Source: Candidatus Schekmanbacteria bacterium (lineage in GTDB: Bacteria; Schekmanbacteria; GWA2-38-11; J061). Taken from it: a stretch of DNA of 64,000 bases. The notes beneath the pieces were generated by a model, which was not told the origin of the DNA, made no database searches, and worked only from the letters and a program-made list of their open reading frames with translations. A program made the position numbers and the translations under genes. Shown here in pieces: positions 8,410 through 18,062 of this stretch (position 1 is the stretch's first letter; each line of letters begins with the position of its first letter). Where the stretch lies: assembly GCA_016219965.1 (NCBI GenBank), contig JACRJM010000010.1, positions 62,001 through 126,000 of the forward strand. Reading direction: 5' to 3'.

Positions 8410-8898
8410 ATGAATAGAATATGGGCTCCATGGAGAATGGAATATATTGAAGAAGAAGGAGGGAAAGATACGGGGTGTATCTTCTGTACAAAACCTTCTG
8501 AGAATAATGATGCAGAAAATTTGATTCTCGATAGAGGCAAACTTTGTTTCACTATCATGAACCGATACCCATATAACAACGGTCATATAATGGTAGCTCC
8601 CTACAGACACATCAATAATATTACACTTCTCACTGAAGAAGAATTTTCTGAAATACACAAGGCCACTAAAAAGGGGATGATGGCAATTGACAGTGTTATG
8701 AACCCTGACGGATACAATATCGGAATGAACATAGGGAAAGTAGCTGGTGCTGGATTCGAAGGGCACGTCCATCTTCATATCGTACCGCGATGGAATGGTG
8801 ACACAAACTTCATGCCGGTATTGGCAGATATCAAAGTTATGCCTGAACACATCAGGAAAACATATGGAAAAATACTTGAAGCGATGAGGAAACTATAG
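8410..8898 (+). CDS. HIT family protein (Ap4A phosphorylase/hydrolase type)
   Basis: A 162-residue histidine-triad protein. The catalytic HVHLHIVPRW is near residue 119, and the opening MNRIWAPWRMEYI with CIFC near residue 24 is typical of the diadenosine tetraphosphate phosphorylase-like branch. NGHIMVAPYRH near residue 57 is the usual strand before the active site. Likely role: hydrolysis or phosphorolysis of dinucleoside polyphosphates or nucleoside phosphoramidates. It begins two bases after ybeY and ends 14 bases before the convergent HAD gene. Confidence 0.9.
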   Translation: MNRIWAPWRMEYIEEEGGKDTGCIFCTKPSENNDAENLILDRGKLCFTIMNRYPYNNGHIMVAPYRHINNITLLTEEEFSEIHKATKKGMMAIDSVMNPDGYNIGMNIGKVAGAGFEGHVHLHIVPRWNGDTNFMPVLADIKVMPEHIRKTYGKILEAMRKL

Positions 8899-8912
8899 GG
8901 ATAAAGCTTTCT

Positions 8913-9557
8913 TTAAATAAAAACCGTTCCTTTTAATTTATCTTCCAACTCTGTAATTTCCCTGACAACAAGTTCTGCGTTACAATTATCTCCCGCACCG
9001 TTAGCCGAAACAAGTACCGTAAGCATGCCTAATTCTTTAGCAGTTCTTATATTATCAGGTCTGTCGTCTATAAAAAGATAATTGCAGGAGCTTCCATTAC
9101 CCGTCAAAGCAATTAGTTTTTTATAGCCATAACTATCAGGTTTGGCAATGTAATCAATTGAAACGATGTCAAAGATAGTATTGAAATGATGTGCCACACA
9201 TAATGAATTAAGTATCCGCATGGCATAATTATATGCCCCGTTAGTAAAAAGAATCTTCTCTCCCTTTAATTTATGTAAAAAATCATCAAGAGCTTTATTT
9301 CCAGAAAGAACACTCTCGATCTCCACATCATGTACAAATTTAAGGTAGTCTCCCGGATCGACATGATGATGAATCATGAGTCCCCGCAATGTAGTCCCGT
9401 ATTTTTCCATATACTCAACCCGCATTGAGTTGATCGTATCCCTCCTGAATTTCATCTTTTCTTCAAGATATAAATTTATCCTGTTATTAACCTGGGAGAA
9501 TATTCCCTTGTGCTCAGGATAGAGAGTATTATCAAGATCTATTATTATTCTGTTCAA
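8913..9557 (-). CDS. HAD-superfamily phosphatase, pyrimidine 5'-nucleotidase type
   Basis: A 214-residue HAD hydrolase of the SDT1/PHM8-like (pyrimidine 5'-nucleotidase) kind. Motif I is IIDLDNTLYP at residues 4-13 with the nucleophilic first Asp, motif II is LFTNGA near residue 99, motif III is the Lys of AKPDSYGYKK near residue 138, and motif IV is FIDDRPDNI near residue 157. An alpha-helical cap follows motif I. It should dephosphorylate nucleotides or other small metabolites. It lies 30 bases downstream of rsmE on the same strand. Confidence 0.85.
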   Translation of the reverse strand: MNRIIIDLDNTLYPEHKGIFSQVNNRINLYLEEKMKFRRDTINSMRVEYMEKYGTTLRGLMIHHHVDPGDYLKFVHDVEIESVLSGNKALDDFLHKLKGEKILFTNGAYNYAMRILNSLCVAHHFNTIFDIVSIDYIAKPDSYGYKKLIALTGNGSSCNYLFIDDRPDNIRTAKELGMLTVLVSANGAGDNCNAELVVREITELEDKLKGTVFI

Positions 9558-9587
9558 GAACGACTCCTCACCATAATATTCTAATAA

Positions 9588-10334
9588 TTAGGCTAAATCT
9601 CCGAGTTCATATTGTATTATAGAAATAGCAGCTATCGCTGCTGTCTCCGTCCGGAGTATTCTTCCTCCAATATTCACAGGAATAAACCCTGTTTTTACTG
9701 CCATATCAATTTCGTGATTACTGAAACCGCCTTCAGGACCTATCATAACACTTATATCTTTAAATTCGGATAGAGTTAATAAAGTTTCTCTAAAACTTTT
9801 ACATCCTACCTTTTCAGATAATAATATTTTTCCTGAATCAGCATTGACCTTACTTAAAGCATTACAAAAACTGTCAAAATATTCAAGTTCCGGGATCAAA
9901 GCTCTTCTGCACTGCTTTGCTGCTTTCAGTAGCACCAGAGGCCATTTGTGTGATTTTTTTTGTTTATTATCTCTCTCCTCAATAGATATGGATTTCTCAG
10001 ACTTGAAAGTTATTATTCTTGAAATCCCCAATTCAACAGCCTTTTCGAGAATCAACTCCATTCTTTCCCGTGCGGGCAAACATTGAAAAAGAGTTATCCT
10101 GATGTTTGATTCTACCGGACTGCCATATTTTTCAATCACTTTAACTGAAGGCCTGTCGTTTACTTTACCAACAAATCTTCCCCTAAAATAATCACCTTCC
10201 TCATCAGTAAATGTAAATGATTCACCCACACGTATCTTCCAGGAAAGGAGAAGCTCGTATTCCTCTGATGTCAAAACACACAATGCACCCGGTAACAGCT
10301 CTTTGCTATTTTTTATATGTATTTGTTTTGTCAA
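9588..10334 (-). CDS. rsmE: 16S rRNA (uracil1498-N3)-methyltransferase
   Basis: A 248-residue SPOUT methyltransferase. The C-terminal knot carries MIGPEGGFSNHEI near residue 196 and GGRILRTETAAIAA near residue 223, the RsmE hallmarks. CLPARERMELILEKAVELG near residue 89 is also diagnostic. The N-terminal PUA-like domain contacts rRNA. It methylates U1498 in the decoding centre of the 30S subunit. The start overlaps the stop of the upstream methyltransferase by four bases, so translation is probably coupled. Confidence 0.93.
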   Translation of the reverse strand: MTKQIHIKNSKELLPGALCVLTSEEYELLLSWKIRVGESFTFTDEEGDYFRGRFVGKVNDRPSVKVIEKYGSPVESNIRITLFQCLPARERMELILEKAVELGISRIITFKSEKSISIEERDNKQKKSHKWPLVLLKAAKQCRRALIPELEYFDSFCNALSKVNADSGKILLSEKVGCKSFRETLLTLSEFKDISVMIGPEGGFSNHEIDMAVKTGFIPVNIGGRILRTETAAIAAISIIQYELGDLA

Positions 10335-10870
10335 ATTTTTTCAGCGATAAGACTTGCGACAGCTGTTTCGTTATTCAATACACATTCTCTGTAGAAATTA
10401 ATTCTGAAATCTAAAAAAGCTTTTAACAGTTCATTATGCTGCAGTACATGATCAGGATTTCTGGGTCTGTTCTGGTATTTCAGGTTATCTATAGTAAAAG
10501 TTTGATACACAATGATACCATTTTTTTTAAGCCACTTTTTGATAAATGGGAATAGTGTTCTTTGCAGGTAGTAGAAACATATAATTATGTCATAACTATT
10601 TTCATCAGGACTAAACTCAAATTTTTCAAGATCAGCTTTAATAATATTCAAATGAAGCATTCTTTTTTCAGCTCTCAACAAGGCTGTTTTTATAGCCTCT
10701 TCCGATCTCTCAACGCCATCAACCATAAATCCATTTTCTGCCAAAAAAAGAGCATTCCTTCCCTCTCCCATAGCAATATCCAAAACCCGCCCTTTCGGAA
10801 GTAAAGAAACATTATCAACAAGAAATTCTACAGGTTCTTCGCCTATTTGATATTCATTTTTACTATCCAT
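10331..10870 (-). CDS. Class I SAM-dependent methyltransferase (TehB-like)
   Basis: A 179-residue Rossmann methyltransferase. Motif I is VLDIAMGEGRNALFLAENG near residue 30. An acidic end of strand 2 (VDGVERSEEAI) and motif III/IV (YDIIICFYYLQRTLFP) follow. It resembles the TehB/UbiE-like small-molecule methyltransferases. The acceptor is not predictable. It overlaps rsmE by four bases and probably heads this three-gene group (methyltransferase, rsmE, HAD). A hairpin at 10892-10923 separates it from motB. Confidence 0.8.
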   Translation of the reverse strand: MDSKNEYQIGEEPVEFLVDNVSLLPKGRVLDIAMGEGRNALFLAENGFMVDGVERSEEAIKTALLRAEKRMLHLNIIKADLEKFEFSPDENSYDIIICFYYLQRTLFPFIKKWLKKNGIIVYQTFTIDNLKYQNRPRNPDHVLQHNELLKAFLDFRINFYRECVLNNETAVASLIAEKI

Positions 10871-10891
10871 ATGTAATCCCTTCTTTTTCTA

Positions 10892-10923
10892 AAGAATTTC
10901 CCAGCATAATCCTGGGAATTCTT
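10892..10923 (-). terminator. Hairpin after motBA, terminator-like
   Basis: AAGAATTTCCCAG (10892-10904) and CTGGGAATTCTT (10912-10923) pair over about 12 bp with one bulged base and a seven-base loop. It lies 77 bases after the motB stop. The following bases on the minus strand are not T-rich, so termination may be weak or factor-dependent. Confidence 0.45.
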
Positions 10924-10999
10924 CATAACTAAAGAAAATGATCATTTATAATAAGATAACAAAAATCAAGGAGTCAGGGAAGCTAGAGTTGAAAGATCG

Positions 11000-11887
11000 T
11001 CAGGGAATTGATGCAACTGTTGTCAAACTGGGAATTTCTGATTTTTGAATTTCTTTTTTGGTTTCACTCTTTACGGAGTTTTCTTTTATTTCCGAAATAG
11101 GTTTAATCTTTGGAATCGCATTCTCCAAATTCTCTTTTTTATCAATCAATATACTAACCCTCCTGTTGAGAGGGTCAAATGGATTATCCTTATTGAGAGG
11201 CATATTATCTGCAAAACTTACCACCTTTACAATCTTGGAAATGTCTATGCCGTTTTCTATAAGCGCTCTTCTTACAGCATTTGCCCTGTCAGCAGCAAGC
11301 TCCCAATTACTGTAATTCTCAGCCGAATACTTATATGAATCAGTATGTCCTTCAATTGTTATTTTCTCATTTATATTTTTTAAGCTCTCTGAAATTACAT
11401 TCAGGATTTTCATACCGGTAGGTATCAGCGTTGCTTTGCCTAATTCAAACATTGGGCTCCCAATCTTATCAATAAGCTCAATTCTGACACCTTCACCCGA
11501 AACTGATATTATTACCTGATTTTTTAATTCTCCAAGCTTCTTTTCAACCATTTGTCCAATTTTTGAGGCGATTTCAACATCTTCCATCTCCTTAAATACT
11601 ACCATTGAATCTTCTTCGCCTACTTTAACAATGCCGCCAGGAGTAATAGATATACCTTTTCCGCCACCAGCTTCATCACCTTTAAAGATTGTATAGCTTC
11701 TGAAATAGTTGGCCACAGCTTTTTTTGCCTGTACTGAAAGCATTGCTACAAGCCAAAGAACAAGGAACAGAGCCATCATTGCAGTAATAAAATCTGCATA
11801 TGCAACCTTCCATGCTCCACCATGATGTTTGCCATGGTTAATTTTTTTAATTTTTTTAATTATGATTTGAGAATCGTTTCCAGACAT
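11000..11887 (-). CDS. motB: Flagellar/proton-channel stator protein MotB
   Basis: A 295-residue protein with a single N-terminal membrane segment. The conserved proton-binding Asp is D32, in HGGAWKVAYADFITAMM. The periplasmic OmpA-like peptidoglycan-binding domain includes ITIEGHTDS near residue 178 and the ELAADRANAVRRALIENG segment. About 45 residues rich in Lys, Glu and Ser follow it, which is a little longer than the shortest family members. It pairs with MotA 20 bases upstream. No other flagellar gene is in the window, so whether it drives flagella or another proton-powered machine is open. Confidence 0.92.
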   Translation of the reverse strand: MSGNDSQIIIKKIKKINHGKHHGGAWKVAYADFITAMMALFLVLWLVAMLSVQAKKAVANYFRSYTIFKGDEAGGGKGISITPGGIVKVGEEDSMVVFKEMEDVEIASKIGQMVEKKLGELKNQVIISVSGEGVRIELIDKIGSPMFELGKATLIPTGMKILNVISESLKNINEKITIEGHTDSYKYSAENYSNWELAADRANAVRRALIENGIDISKIVKVVSFADNMPLNKDNPFDPLNRRVSILIDKKENLENAIPKIKPISEIKENSVKSETKKEIQKSEIPSLTTVASIP

Positions 11888-11907
11888 TAGATTTTTATCC
11901 TATTAGC

Positions 11908-12759
11908 CTATTTTTTCTTTCTTACACGTTCTTCCAGTTCCTTGAAACTCGGTTTGGAATCGCTGAAAAGAACGCGACGGCCAAATTCTACTGCCATCTG
12001 TGGAGGAATATCTTTTGCAAATGCCAGTATTGAGGATTTAATAACTTCAATATACTTTGAATCTTCATTCGCCTTGTGTTCAAGATGACTTCCGATAGGA
12101 CCTACTAAACCGTAACAAAGCAATATACCTAAAAAAGTCCCAACAAGAGCGGCAGCTACGCTCTCGCCTATTACTTCAGGTGACTCATTCATCTTCCCCA
12201 TTGTTATGACAACCCCAAGTACAGCCGCCACTATTCCAAACCCGGGGAGAGAATCAGCCATCTTTGTTACGATCGAAGGAGCAACAGCTGATTCATTGTG
12301 ATGCGTTTCCAGTTCAACATCCATCATATCTTCAAGATCACTTGACCTTACACCAACAATATATACCCTTAAATTATCACAAAGGAACTTTAGAGCATGA
12401 TGATTTGAAATTACATTTGGATATTTTTTGAACAACTCACTCTTTTCCGGTGCTTCTATATCACCCTCAATATGCAATACTCCTTCTTTCCTGATTTTTA
12501 CAAATATGTCATAGAGAAGGTTTAATAATTCTAGATATGCAGTTTTATTATATGATGCCCCTTTAAAAACGCTTGGAATCTTTTTTACAATATCTAACAG
12601 AACTGAAGGTGGACATGTAATAATAAGAGAACCTAGTGCAGCACCACCAATGATTATAAGTTCGGCCGGCTGTAACAAAACCCAGACATTACCATGTTCT
12701 AAGAGATAACCAGCTAAGATTGACCCGAATACTATTACGATCCCTACAATAGCTATCAT
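11908..12759 (-). CDS. motA: Stator protein MotA
   Basis: A 283-residue inner-membrane protein with four hydrophobic segments: two near the N-terminus (MIAIVGIVIVFGSILAGYLL and PAELIIIGGAALGSLI) and two after a large cytoplasmic loop (LPGFGIVAAVLGVVITMGKM and AALVGTFLGILLCYGL). The Pro residues flanking the third and fourth segments, typical of MotA, are present. With MotB it forms the MotA5B2 ion channel that turns a rotor. The operon order motA-motB with 20 bases between the genes is standard. Confidence 0.93.
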   Translation of the reverse strand: MIAIVGIVIVFGSILAGYLLEHGNVWVLLQPAELIIIGGAALGSLIITCPPSVLLDIVKKIPSVFKGASYNKTAYLELLNLLYDIFVKIRKEGVLHIEGDIEAPEKSELFKKYPNVISNHHALKFLCDNLRVYIVGVRSSDLEDMMDVELETHHNESAVAPSIVTKMADSLPGFGIVAAVLGVVITMGKMNESPEVIGESVAAALVGTFLGILLCYGLVGPIGSHLEHKANEDSKYIEVIKSSILAFAKDIPPQMAVEFGRRVLFSDSKPSFKELEERVRKKK

Positions 12760-12963
12760 TAAATTCGTCCCTGAATTCTATATTAAAATTTATCTTGAAT
12801 GATTGTCGGTATGGGAAGGATACAGTTTAATAGAATATTTAAAGAAAGGTTTATAGCAACGGAATAAACATTTTGTAGCTAATATATTGAATACAAATTC
12901 TTTTTACATATAAAAAACCATTATTCAGATTTATTTCACTCTTAAATCCCGGTATTTCTTTAG

Positions 12964-14040
12964 TTACTGATTTATATTATCTCCCACTAATGCTGCCATC
13001 TTATCGGTCCCAACTAGCTTGCCTGCCCCGCTAAAGATATCTGCAGTTCTGTAGCCACTTTCAAGAACTTTTTCAACAGCAAGCTCTATACGAGAAGCAA
13101 CATTATTATTCTTAAATGAGTATCTAAGCATCATGGCTGTCGAAAGAATTGTTGCAAGAGGATTTGCAATGTTTTTACCTGCAATGTCCGGAGCACTACC
13201 GTGAACTGGTTCATATAGTGAAGCCTTTTTCCCTAAGCTTGCAGATGCCAACATTCCAATAGAACCTGTAATCATAGCAGCTTCATCGCTTAAAATATCA
13301 CCAAAAAGATTGGATGTTAGTATAATATCAAACTGTCCCGGATTCCTGATCATCTGCATGGCACAGTTGTCAATGTACATATGTTCAAGCTTTACCTCGC
13401 TGTATTTTTTATGGATATTCTCTACAGTTCTTCTCCAAAGCTGTGAACATTCAAGCACATTGGCTTTATCAACTGAGGTGACTTTTTTACTTCGCTCAAT
13501 TGCCATTTGAAAAGCAACTTCTGCAATGCGTGAAATAGTCTTTTCATCATAAGACATAGTGTTAAAGGCAAGCAGCCCTGATTTACTCTTTTTTATACCA
13601 CGAGGCTTACCATAATAAATACCCGAAGAGAGTTCCCGAAGAACAATGAAATCCACATTTTTAAGAACACTTTCCTTAATAGTAGAAGCATTAACTAAAG
13701 GCTTAAATATTTTTGCGGGCCTTATATTGGCAAATAAATCAAGGCGTTTTCTTATTTCCAGGAGCCCTGATTCAGGCCTCGCTGCACCCTTTAATCCATC
13801 CCATTTAGGCCCCCCAACAGCTCCAAGCAGTACAACACCATTTTCCCTACAAAGTGAAAGTGTTTCTGCCGGAAGCGGGGTCTTTTTCTTATCTATAGCA
13901 GCTCCACCAATAAGTCCCTTAATAAATTTAAATTTAATCTTAAAAACCCTGCTTACCCTGTTTAACACTAACATCGCCCCTTCAACAACCTCAGGGCCGA
14001 TCCCATCACCTTGAAGAACAACAACTTTTAATTCAACCAT
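12964..14040 (-). CDS. leuB: 3-isopropylmalate dehydrogenase
   Basis: A 358-residue, full-length beta-decarboxylating dehydrogenase. It shows VVLQGDGIGPEVVEGA at the N-terminus, GAVGGPKWD near residue 75, the isopropylmalate-specific RPESGLLEIRKRLDLFANIRP near residue 87, the catalytic region LRELSSGIYYG, and EPVHGSAPDIAG near residue 274 for NAD binding. It oxidises and decarboxylates 3-isopropylmalate in leucine synthesis. Unusually it is separated from leuD by two GH57 genes and a DUF2934 gene, although all lie on one strand. Confidence 0.95.
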   Translation of the reverse strand: MVELKVVVLQGDGIGPEVVEGAMLVLNRVSRVFKIKFKFIKGLIGGAAIDKKKTPLPAETLSLCRENGVVLLGAVGGPKWDGLKGAARPESGLLEIRKRLDLFANIRPAKIFKPLVNASTIKESVLKNVDFIVLRELSSGIYYGKPRGIKKSKSGLLAFNTMSYDEKTISRIAEVAFQMAIERSKKVTSVDKANVLECSQLWRRTVENIHKKYSEVKLEHMYIDNCAMQMIRNPGQFDIILTSNLFGDILSDEAAMITGSIGMLASASLGKKASLYEPVHGSAPDIAGKNIANPLATILSTAMMLRYSFKNNNVASRIELAVEKVLESGYRTADIFSGAGKLVGTDKMAALVGDNINQ

Positions 14041-14171
14041 TTCTACTCCTTTATAAAATAACTTTCTTTATTCTTTAAAATAAGAAGTTATGGATATAGC
14101 GCTACTTCTTAAAATTTACAAAAGGTTTTTTAAGATTAAAAAGGGATTTGAGCTACAAAAAAATGCAATTT

Positions 14172-16304
14172 TTAATCAGATTGAAGGCTGATTGTAAAAT
14201 CAACGTTGAATGTTTTTTTATCAGACAAATTATTCCATGAAGCAAGAAATGCAGTTCCCTGATAATTTAGATCATATCCTCTCTCTGACTGCGAAACAGT
14301 TTTTACAGGGAAACTCCAGAGTCGGCATCCGGAAGAAACATCAATCTTAAGTTTTATTTTTTCAAACTGACTTATCATGCCAAAGGAATTCACGCCATTT
14401 GCATTAATGATATTATCCATAGAGGAATACTTCTCATTCATATCAACGATAAAAAGCCTATTGCCTTCCGAACAAGCTGATGGAAGAGAAAAATTGAGTT
14501 CAACAGCAAATATATTGGAGTCAGAATTTCCTTTTGGCAAAGTCACATTGTAGCTTACCTTAAACTTTTCTTTTCCTTGGCTGACATAAAATACTTTGCT
14601 GACATTACACTCTGAATTATCATTGTGAACTTTCCCAACCATATTAGCTATGGCATTTCCTCTTTCCTTCTTTATACTGCATCCATATACATTAAATGCT
14701 TTCCCTGCCGGCGTATTGGATAACTCTCCTCTTATGAAATTTTCTATAGATTCATTTCCATTAAGTACATAATCAATGAATGATCCACGACTATGATTGT
14801 CATATAAAAGGTTCTTGGCAAGTGTTACGTCTATCACTCTTTGCGAATGAATGGTTTGCGGAGATTCATTGTCTCTTTCAGGAAGGACTGCTTCATCTAT
14901 CTTTTTATGGTAGGCTTCTCTCTTCCGTGACATCGTATTTTGGAGGTTCATGTTCTGGGTCATCCAGTCAAATTCTACCATGCTTCCTCCCTGAGAGGGA
15001 TCAATCCATAATGACAGAGAATCACTTGAAATAACAACTTCATCAAAACCATCACAATTGAAATCAGACTTTTCAACATCAACCCATGTCTTTTTCTTCT
15101 TTAAAACTCTATTTGTTAATTTATCTGCCTCTACAAGATTTTTATATATTGCAGTTCTGATATGGTGAGAATAAAGACCTCCAAACACTCCATGCCAATA
15201 ACCGCAATTGCATTGCCCTCTATAAAGGGACTTAATAGCTTTATTAAGTTTTCCTATTTCTGTTTTTTCATCATCTAACATTGCTGCAATTTTATTGCTT
15301 GTATAAAGCATTCTCTTCTGCATCTGATTTGCCTCAGGATATTTCACGAAAAAGTTTCTCCAAAACCCTCCCTTTAGAAACTTAAGATACCTTTCTCCTT
15401 CTGATCTTTTTTTCATCTCCTCTATTGCATCTTCAAATTCAGCTTGCAGATCAGCCGGAAGTGCCCACTCAAGCATTTCATCGTAGGACGCAGTTGGGAT
15501 ATAAACCCTTCCTTCAGGTCCTTTGATTTTCATATATTCTTCCAGTTTCACAACCTCAAGCCACTCACCCTGCGCCAGCAGCGCTTCAAAAAAGTTTCTA
15601 AGCCAACGCTTCTCATAAACCCACTCATAGGTATTTGGCCATTCGCCAAACTTCTCTCCATCATCTCCATAAGAAAAAAGAGAACATGGAGACTCTGCCC
15701 CACGCACTTTGATATCATTAATAATCTCTTCAGGCATTTTAAAAGGAATTGAATAACGAAGTACTTTATCAGAGGGAAATACACAAACCGTTTTCCCCTC
15801 ATCCTCGGTTATAAAATATCCTTTAATTTTTTCAGGATGTAGTCCTGCATATTTCAAATGGGTGTCATCAAGGATAAGATATTTTACTCCTGCATCATGC
15901 AGTGTCTTTGGCAGAGATGGCTCCCACACCCTTTCGGCAAGCCACATACCCCGGGGAACATGTCTAAATCTGGATTTGATATATCTTGTCATCATTGAAA
16001 TTTGCCCGATTCTGTCTCTTTCAGGAATAGCAGGCATGATCGGTTCATAAAAACCGCCCGTCATAATGTCAATCTGCCCGCGGCTTATCAGTGTTTCCAG
16101 TTTTTCGTAGAATTCAGGATGCTTTTCCTCAAGCCATTCAAGAAGACATCCGGAAAAATGAAAACTCATCTTAATATCAGGATAATCAGCGATAACATTG
16201 ACGAAGGGAAGATAACACTGATTGTATGCCCGCTCTATAACAAAATCAAAATTTCCGGCAGGCTGATGGAAATGGATCACAAAACCAAGATAAGTTTTTT
16301 CCAT
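14172..16304 (-). CDS. GH57 alpha-glucan enzyme, 4-alpha-glucanotransferase/alpha-amylase type
   Basis: A 710-residue glycoside hydrolase family 57 protein. The five GH57 regions are visible: HFHQP (residues 11-15), GGFYEPIMP (83-91), WLAERVWEP (121-129, predicted nucleophile E124), SYGDDGEKFGEWP (211-223, predicted acid/base D214) and PTASYDEMLEWALP near 278. E124 and D214 fall almost exactly where the catalytic residues lie in the Thermococcus litoralis 4-alpha-glucanotransferase. C-terminal beta domains of the DUF1925/DUF1926 type follow. No signal peptide, so it should act on internal glycogen or maltodextrin. It lies 20 bases after the branching enzyme gene. Confidence 0.88.
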   Translation of the reverse strand: MEKTYLGFVIHFHQPAGNFDFVIERAYNQCYLPFVNVIADYPDIKMSFHFSGCLLEWLEEKHPEFYEKLETLISRGQIDIMTGGFYEPIMPAIPERDRIGQISMMTRYIKSRFRHVPRGMWLAERVWEPSLPKTLHDAGVKYLILDDTHLKYAGLHPEKIKGYFITEDEGKTVCVFPSDKVLRYSIPFKMPEEIINDIKVRGAESPCSLFSYGDDGEKFGEWPNTYEWVYEKRWLRNFFEALLAQGEWLEVVKLEEYMKIKGPEGRVYIPTASYDEMLEWALPADLQAEFEDAIEEMKKRSEGERYLKFLKGGFWRNFFVKYPEANQMQKRMLYTSNKIAAMLDDEKTEIGKLNKAIKSLYRGQCNCGYWHGVFGGLYSHHIRTAIYKNLVEADKLTNRVLKKKKTWVDVEKSDFNCDGFDEVVISSDSLSLWIDPSQGGSMVEFDWMTQNMNLQNTMSRKREAYHKKIDEAVLPERDNESPQTIHSQRVIDVTLAKNLLYDNHSRGSFIDYVLNGNESIENFIRGELSNTPAGKAFNVYGCSIKKERGNAIANMVGKVHNDNSECNVSKVFYVSQGKEKFKVSYNVTLPKGNSDSNIFAVELNFSLPSACSEGNRLFIVDMNEKYSSMDNIINANGVNSFGMISQFEKIKLKIDVSSGCRLWSFPVKTVSQSERGYDLNYQGTAFLASWNNLSDKKTFNVDFTISLQSD

Positions 16305-16324
16305 TTTTTTAACAAAGTTAAAAT

Positions 16325-18037
16325 TTAATACTCATAAAATGACAGAACATCGATACCTGAGAATATCCCATTTCTTGAGATGCAGCCATCCAAAAACTGA
16401 TTATCATCTTCGGAAGGTAAGAAACCATTTAATATATTCTCACACACTTTGGAAAGTTTTGTAAAATTATCAAAATGCTCACATATCCTTTTTTCTGCAT
16501 AATCTGAGGCTGTTGAAGTAGAAATAAGAAATTGCCAGTCTGAACTCTGGAGGAGAAGGATCTCTCTTAACATCTGCCCCATATAGGGTTTTGCTTCTTC
16601 AATATTCTGCTCAGATACCTTTCGGTACATGCTTTTGAATATTTTTTCAGCATCATAAATATATCCCCATGTCCATTCAGTCCGTTCATTAAACCAGAGC
16701 ATGTGTGAGCCGCCTTCCCCCCACGAACCTTCAGGCAAAGTAACCGTTTTTTGGGGATGGCAAAAATCAAGATAATCGGAGCAGGTTATCATTTCTATCT
16801 CATCATCAGCATGAATTCCCCTGCAAACCTCATCTATCCATCTTGGACCTTCAAACCACCAATGCCCGAAGAGCTCTGCATCAAAAGGAGAGACCAATAA
16901 GCTTCTCCCTTCAGATTGACCATTAAAACTGGAAAGTCTCTCTTTTAAAAGCTGTCTAAAATGGGAAGCATGAGATTTAACCATATTTCCTGCTGCATCG
17001 GGGCCGTATATTTCTTTTTCTCCAAGATCGCTTTTAGCGCTGGTAATCTTCCAGTATCTGTGTCCTCCGGGAAAATTCTTTTTATGAAATTCAAGATAAT
17101 TCCCGTCTCCCGGATATCCCCATTCACCGCTCCATACCTGAAGACTTATGGCAGGATCACGCACAAATGCTGTAATTTTTTTTACTTTTTCAGAGGTTGA
17201 ATTGACATAAAATGGATTATAAACGGAGCGTGATCCCTTTTGCGATGAATAATACATATTCTTTTTAAATTTTTCTCTCCCCTTTTCAAGATTGTCAATC
17301 TTTCCATAAGAAGTACCGGATTCACCACCTTCAACCATGTGAGAATCAACGAAAAAGTAGCCTATTTCTTCTTCCTCCAGGAATTCCTCAATCCCTTTTC
17401 TGTCTGCTTTATCAGTATGTCCCGAGACAGGATATTCCCATTTGTAAGCAGGTCTGTAAGCACATTCAGGGAGCCATATACCGGAAGGCCTTCCTCCGAA
17501 ATATTTGTTAAACGCTTCTGAAGCCAGTTTGATCTGTAAATTCACCATTGAATCATCTCCTATGAGGGGAAGATACGCATGCGTGGCAGATGATGGGATT
17601 ATTTCAATGGCATGTTGTTCCTTCAGCTTTCTAAAAGCATATGGAATGTCCTCATTATACTTACTGGTAAATTGTGTCAGGACACCCAGAAAAAAGTTTT
17701 TCCAGTCAAGTGCAAGACCTGCTTTTTCCATATCTCCTGATTGCTCAAATCCCCGGCAATCATTTTCAGCTGTGTCAATCCTGTTCCTGAGATACGATTT
17801 AAAACCTGACTTGAATTCATCAGTTGAAAGCTGGTAAGCAAGGATCGGGCTAAAGCTTAAGACTATATTTGGTTTTATTCCATCATCGAGAAGGGAGTTA
17901 AAAACTCCGAGCAGGGGTATATATGATTCTGCTGCTGCTTCGTTCAGCCAGTCAGTTCCATGCGGCCAGCTGCCATGACTCATAACATATGGAATATGTG
18001 CATGCAGCACAAGGCTGATATATCCCTTAATGCTCAA
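16325..18037 (-). CDS. GH57 1,4-alpha-glucan branching enzyme
   Basis: A 570-residue GH57 protein of the DUF1957/branching-enzyme type. Key parts are LHAHIPYV (residues 11-18), SSATHAYLPLI near 149, GIWLPECAYRP (186-196, predicted nucleophile E191), SPFDAELFGHWWFEGP (383-398, predicted acid/base D386), and the C-terminal helical domain. These enzymes create alpha-1,6 branches in glycogen. No signal peptide is present. It is paired with the glucanotransferase-like gene 20 bases downstream, a sensible glycogen-modelling pair, yet both sit inside the leucine gene run. Confidence 0.88.
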   Translation of the reverse strand: MSIKGYISLVLHAHIPYVMSHGSWPHGTDWLNEAAAESYIPLLGVFNSLLDDGIKPNIVLSFSPILAYQLSTDEFKSGFKSYLRNRIDTAENDCRGFEQSGDMEKAGLALDWKNFFLGVLTQFTSKYNEDIPYAFRKLKEQHAIEIIPSSATHAYLPLIGDDSMVNLQIKLASEAFNKYFGGRPSGIWLPECAYRPAYKWEYPVSGHTDKADRKGIEEFLEEEEIGYFFVDSHMVEGGESGTSYGKIDNLEKGREKFKKNMYYSSQKGSRSVYNPFYVNSTSEKVKKITAFVRDPAISLQVWSGEWGYPGDGNYLEFHKKNFPGGHRYWKITSAKSDLGEKEIYGPDAAGNMVKSHASHFRQLLKERLSSFNGQSEGRSLLVSPFDAELFGHWWFEGPRWIDEVCRGIHADDEIEMITCSDYLDFCHPQKTVTLPEGSWGEGGSHMLWFNERTEWTWGYIYDAEKIFKSMYRKVSEQNIEEAKPYMGQMLREILLLQSSDWQFLISTSTASDYAEKRICEHFDNFTKLSKVCENILNGFLPSEDDNQFLDGCISRNGIFSGIDVLSFYEY

Positions 18038-18062
18038 AGCACCACTCTTTAAAAAGCTCTTT

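Noticed and set aside
8404-8850. 148-codon minus-strand frame
   Set aside because: Antisense to the HIT gene; Cys/His/Phe-rich shadow translation.
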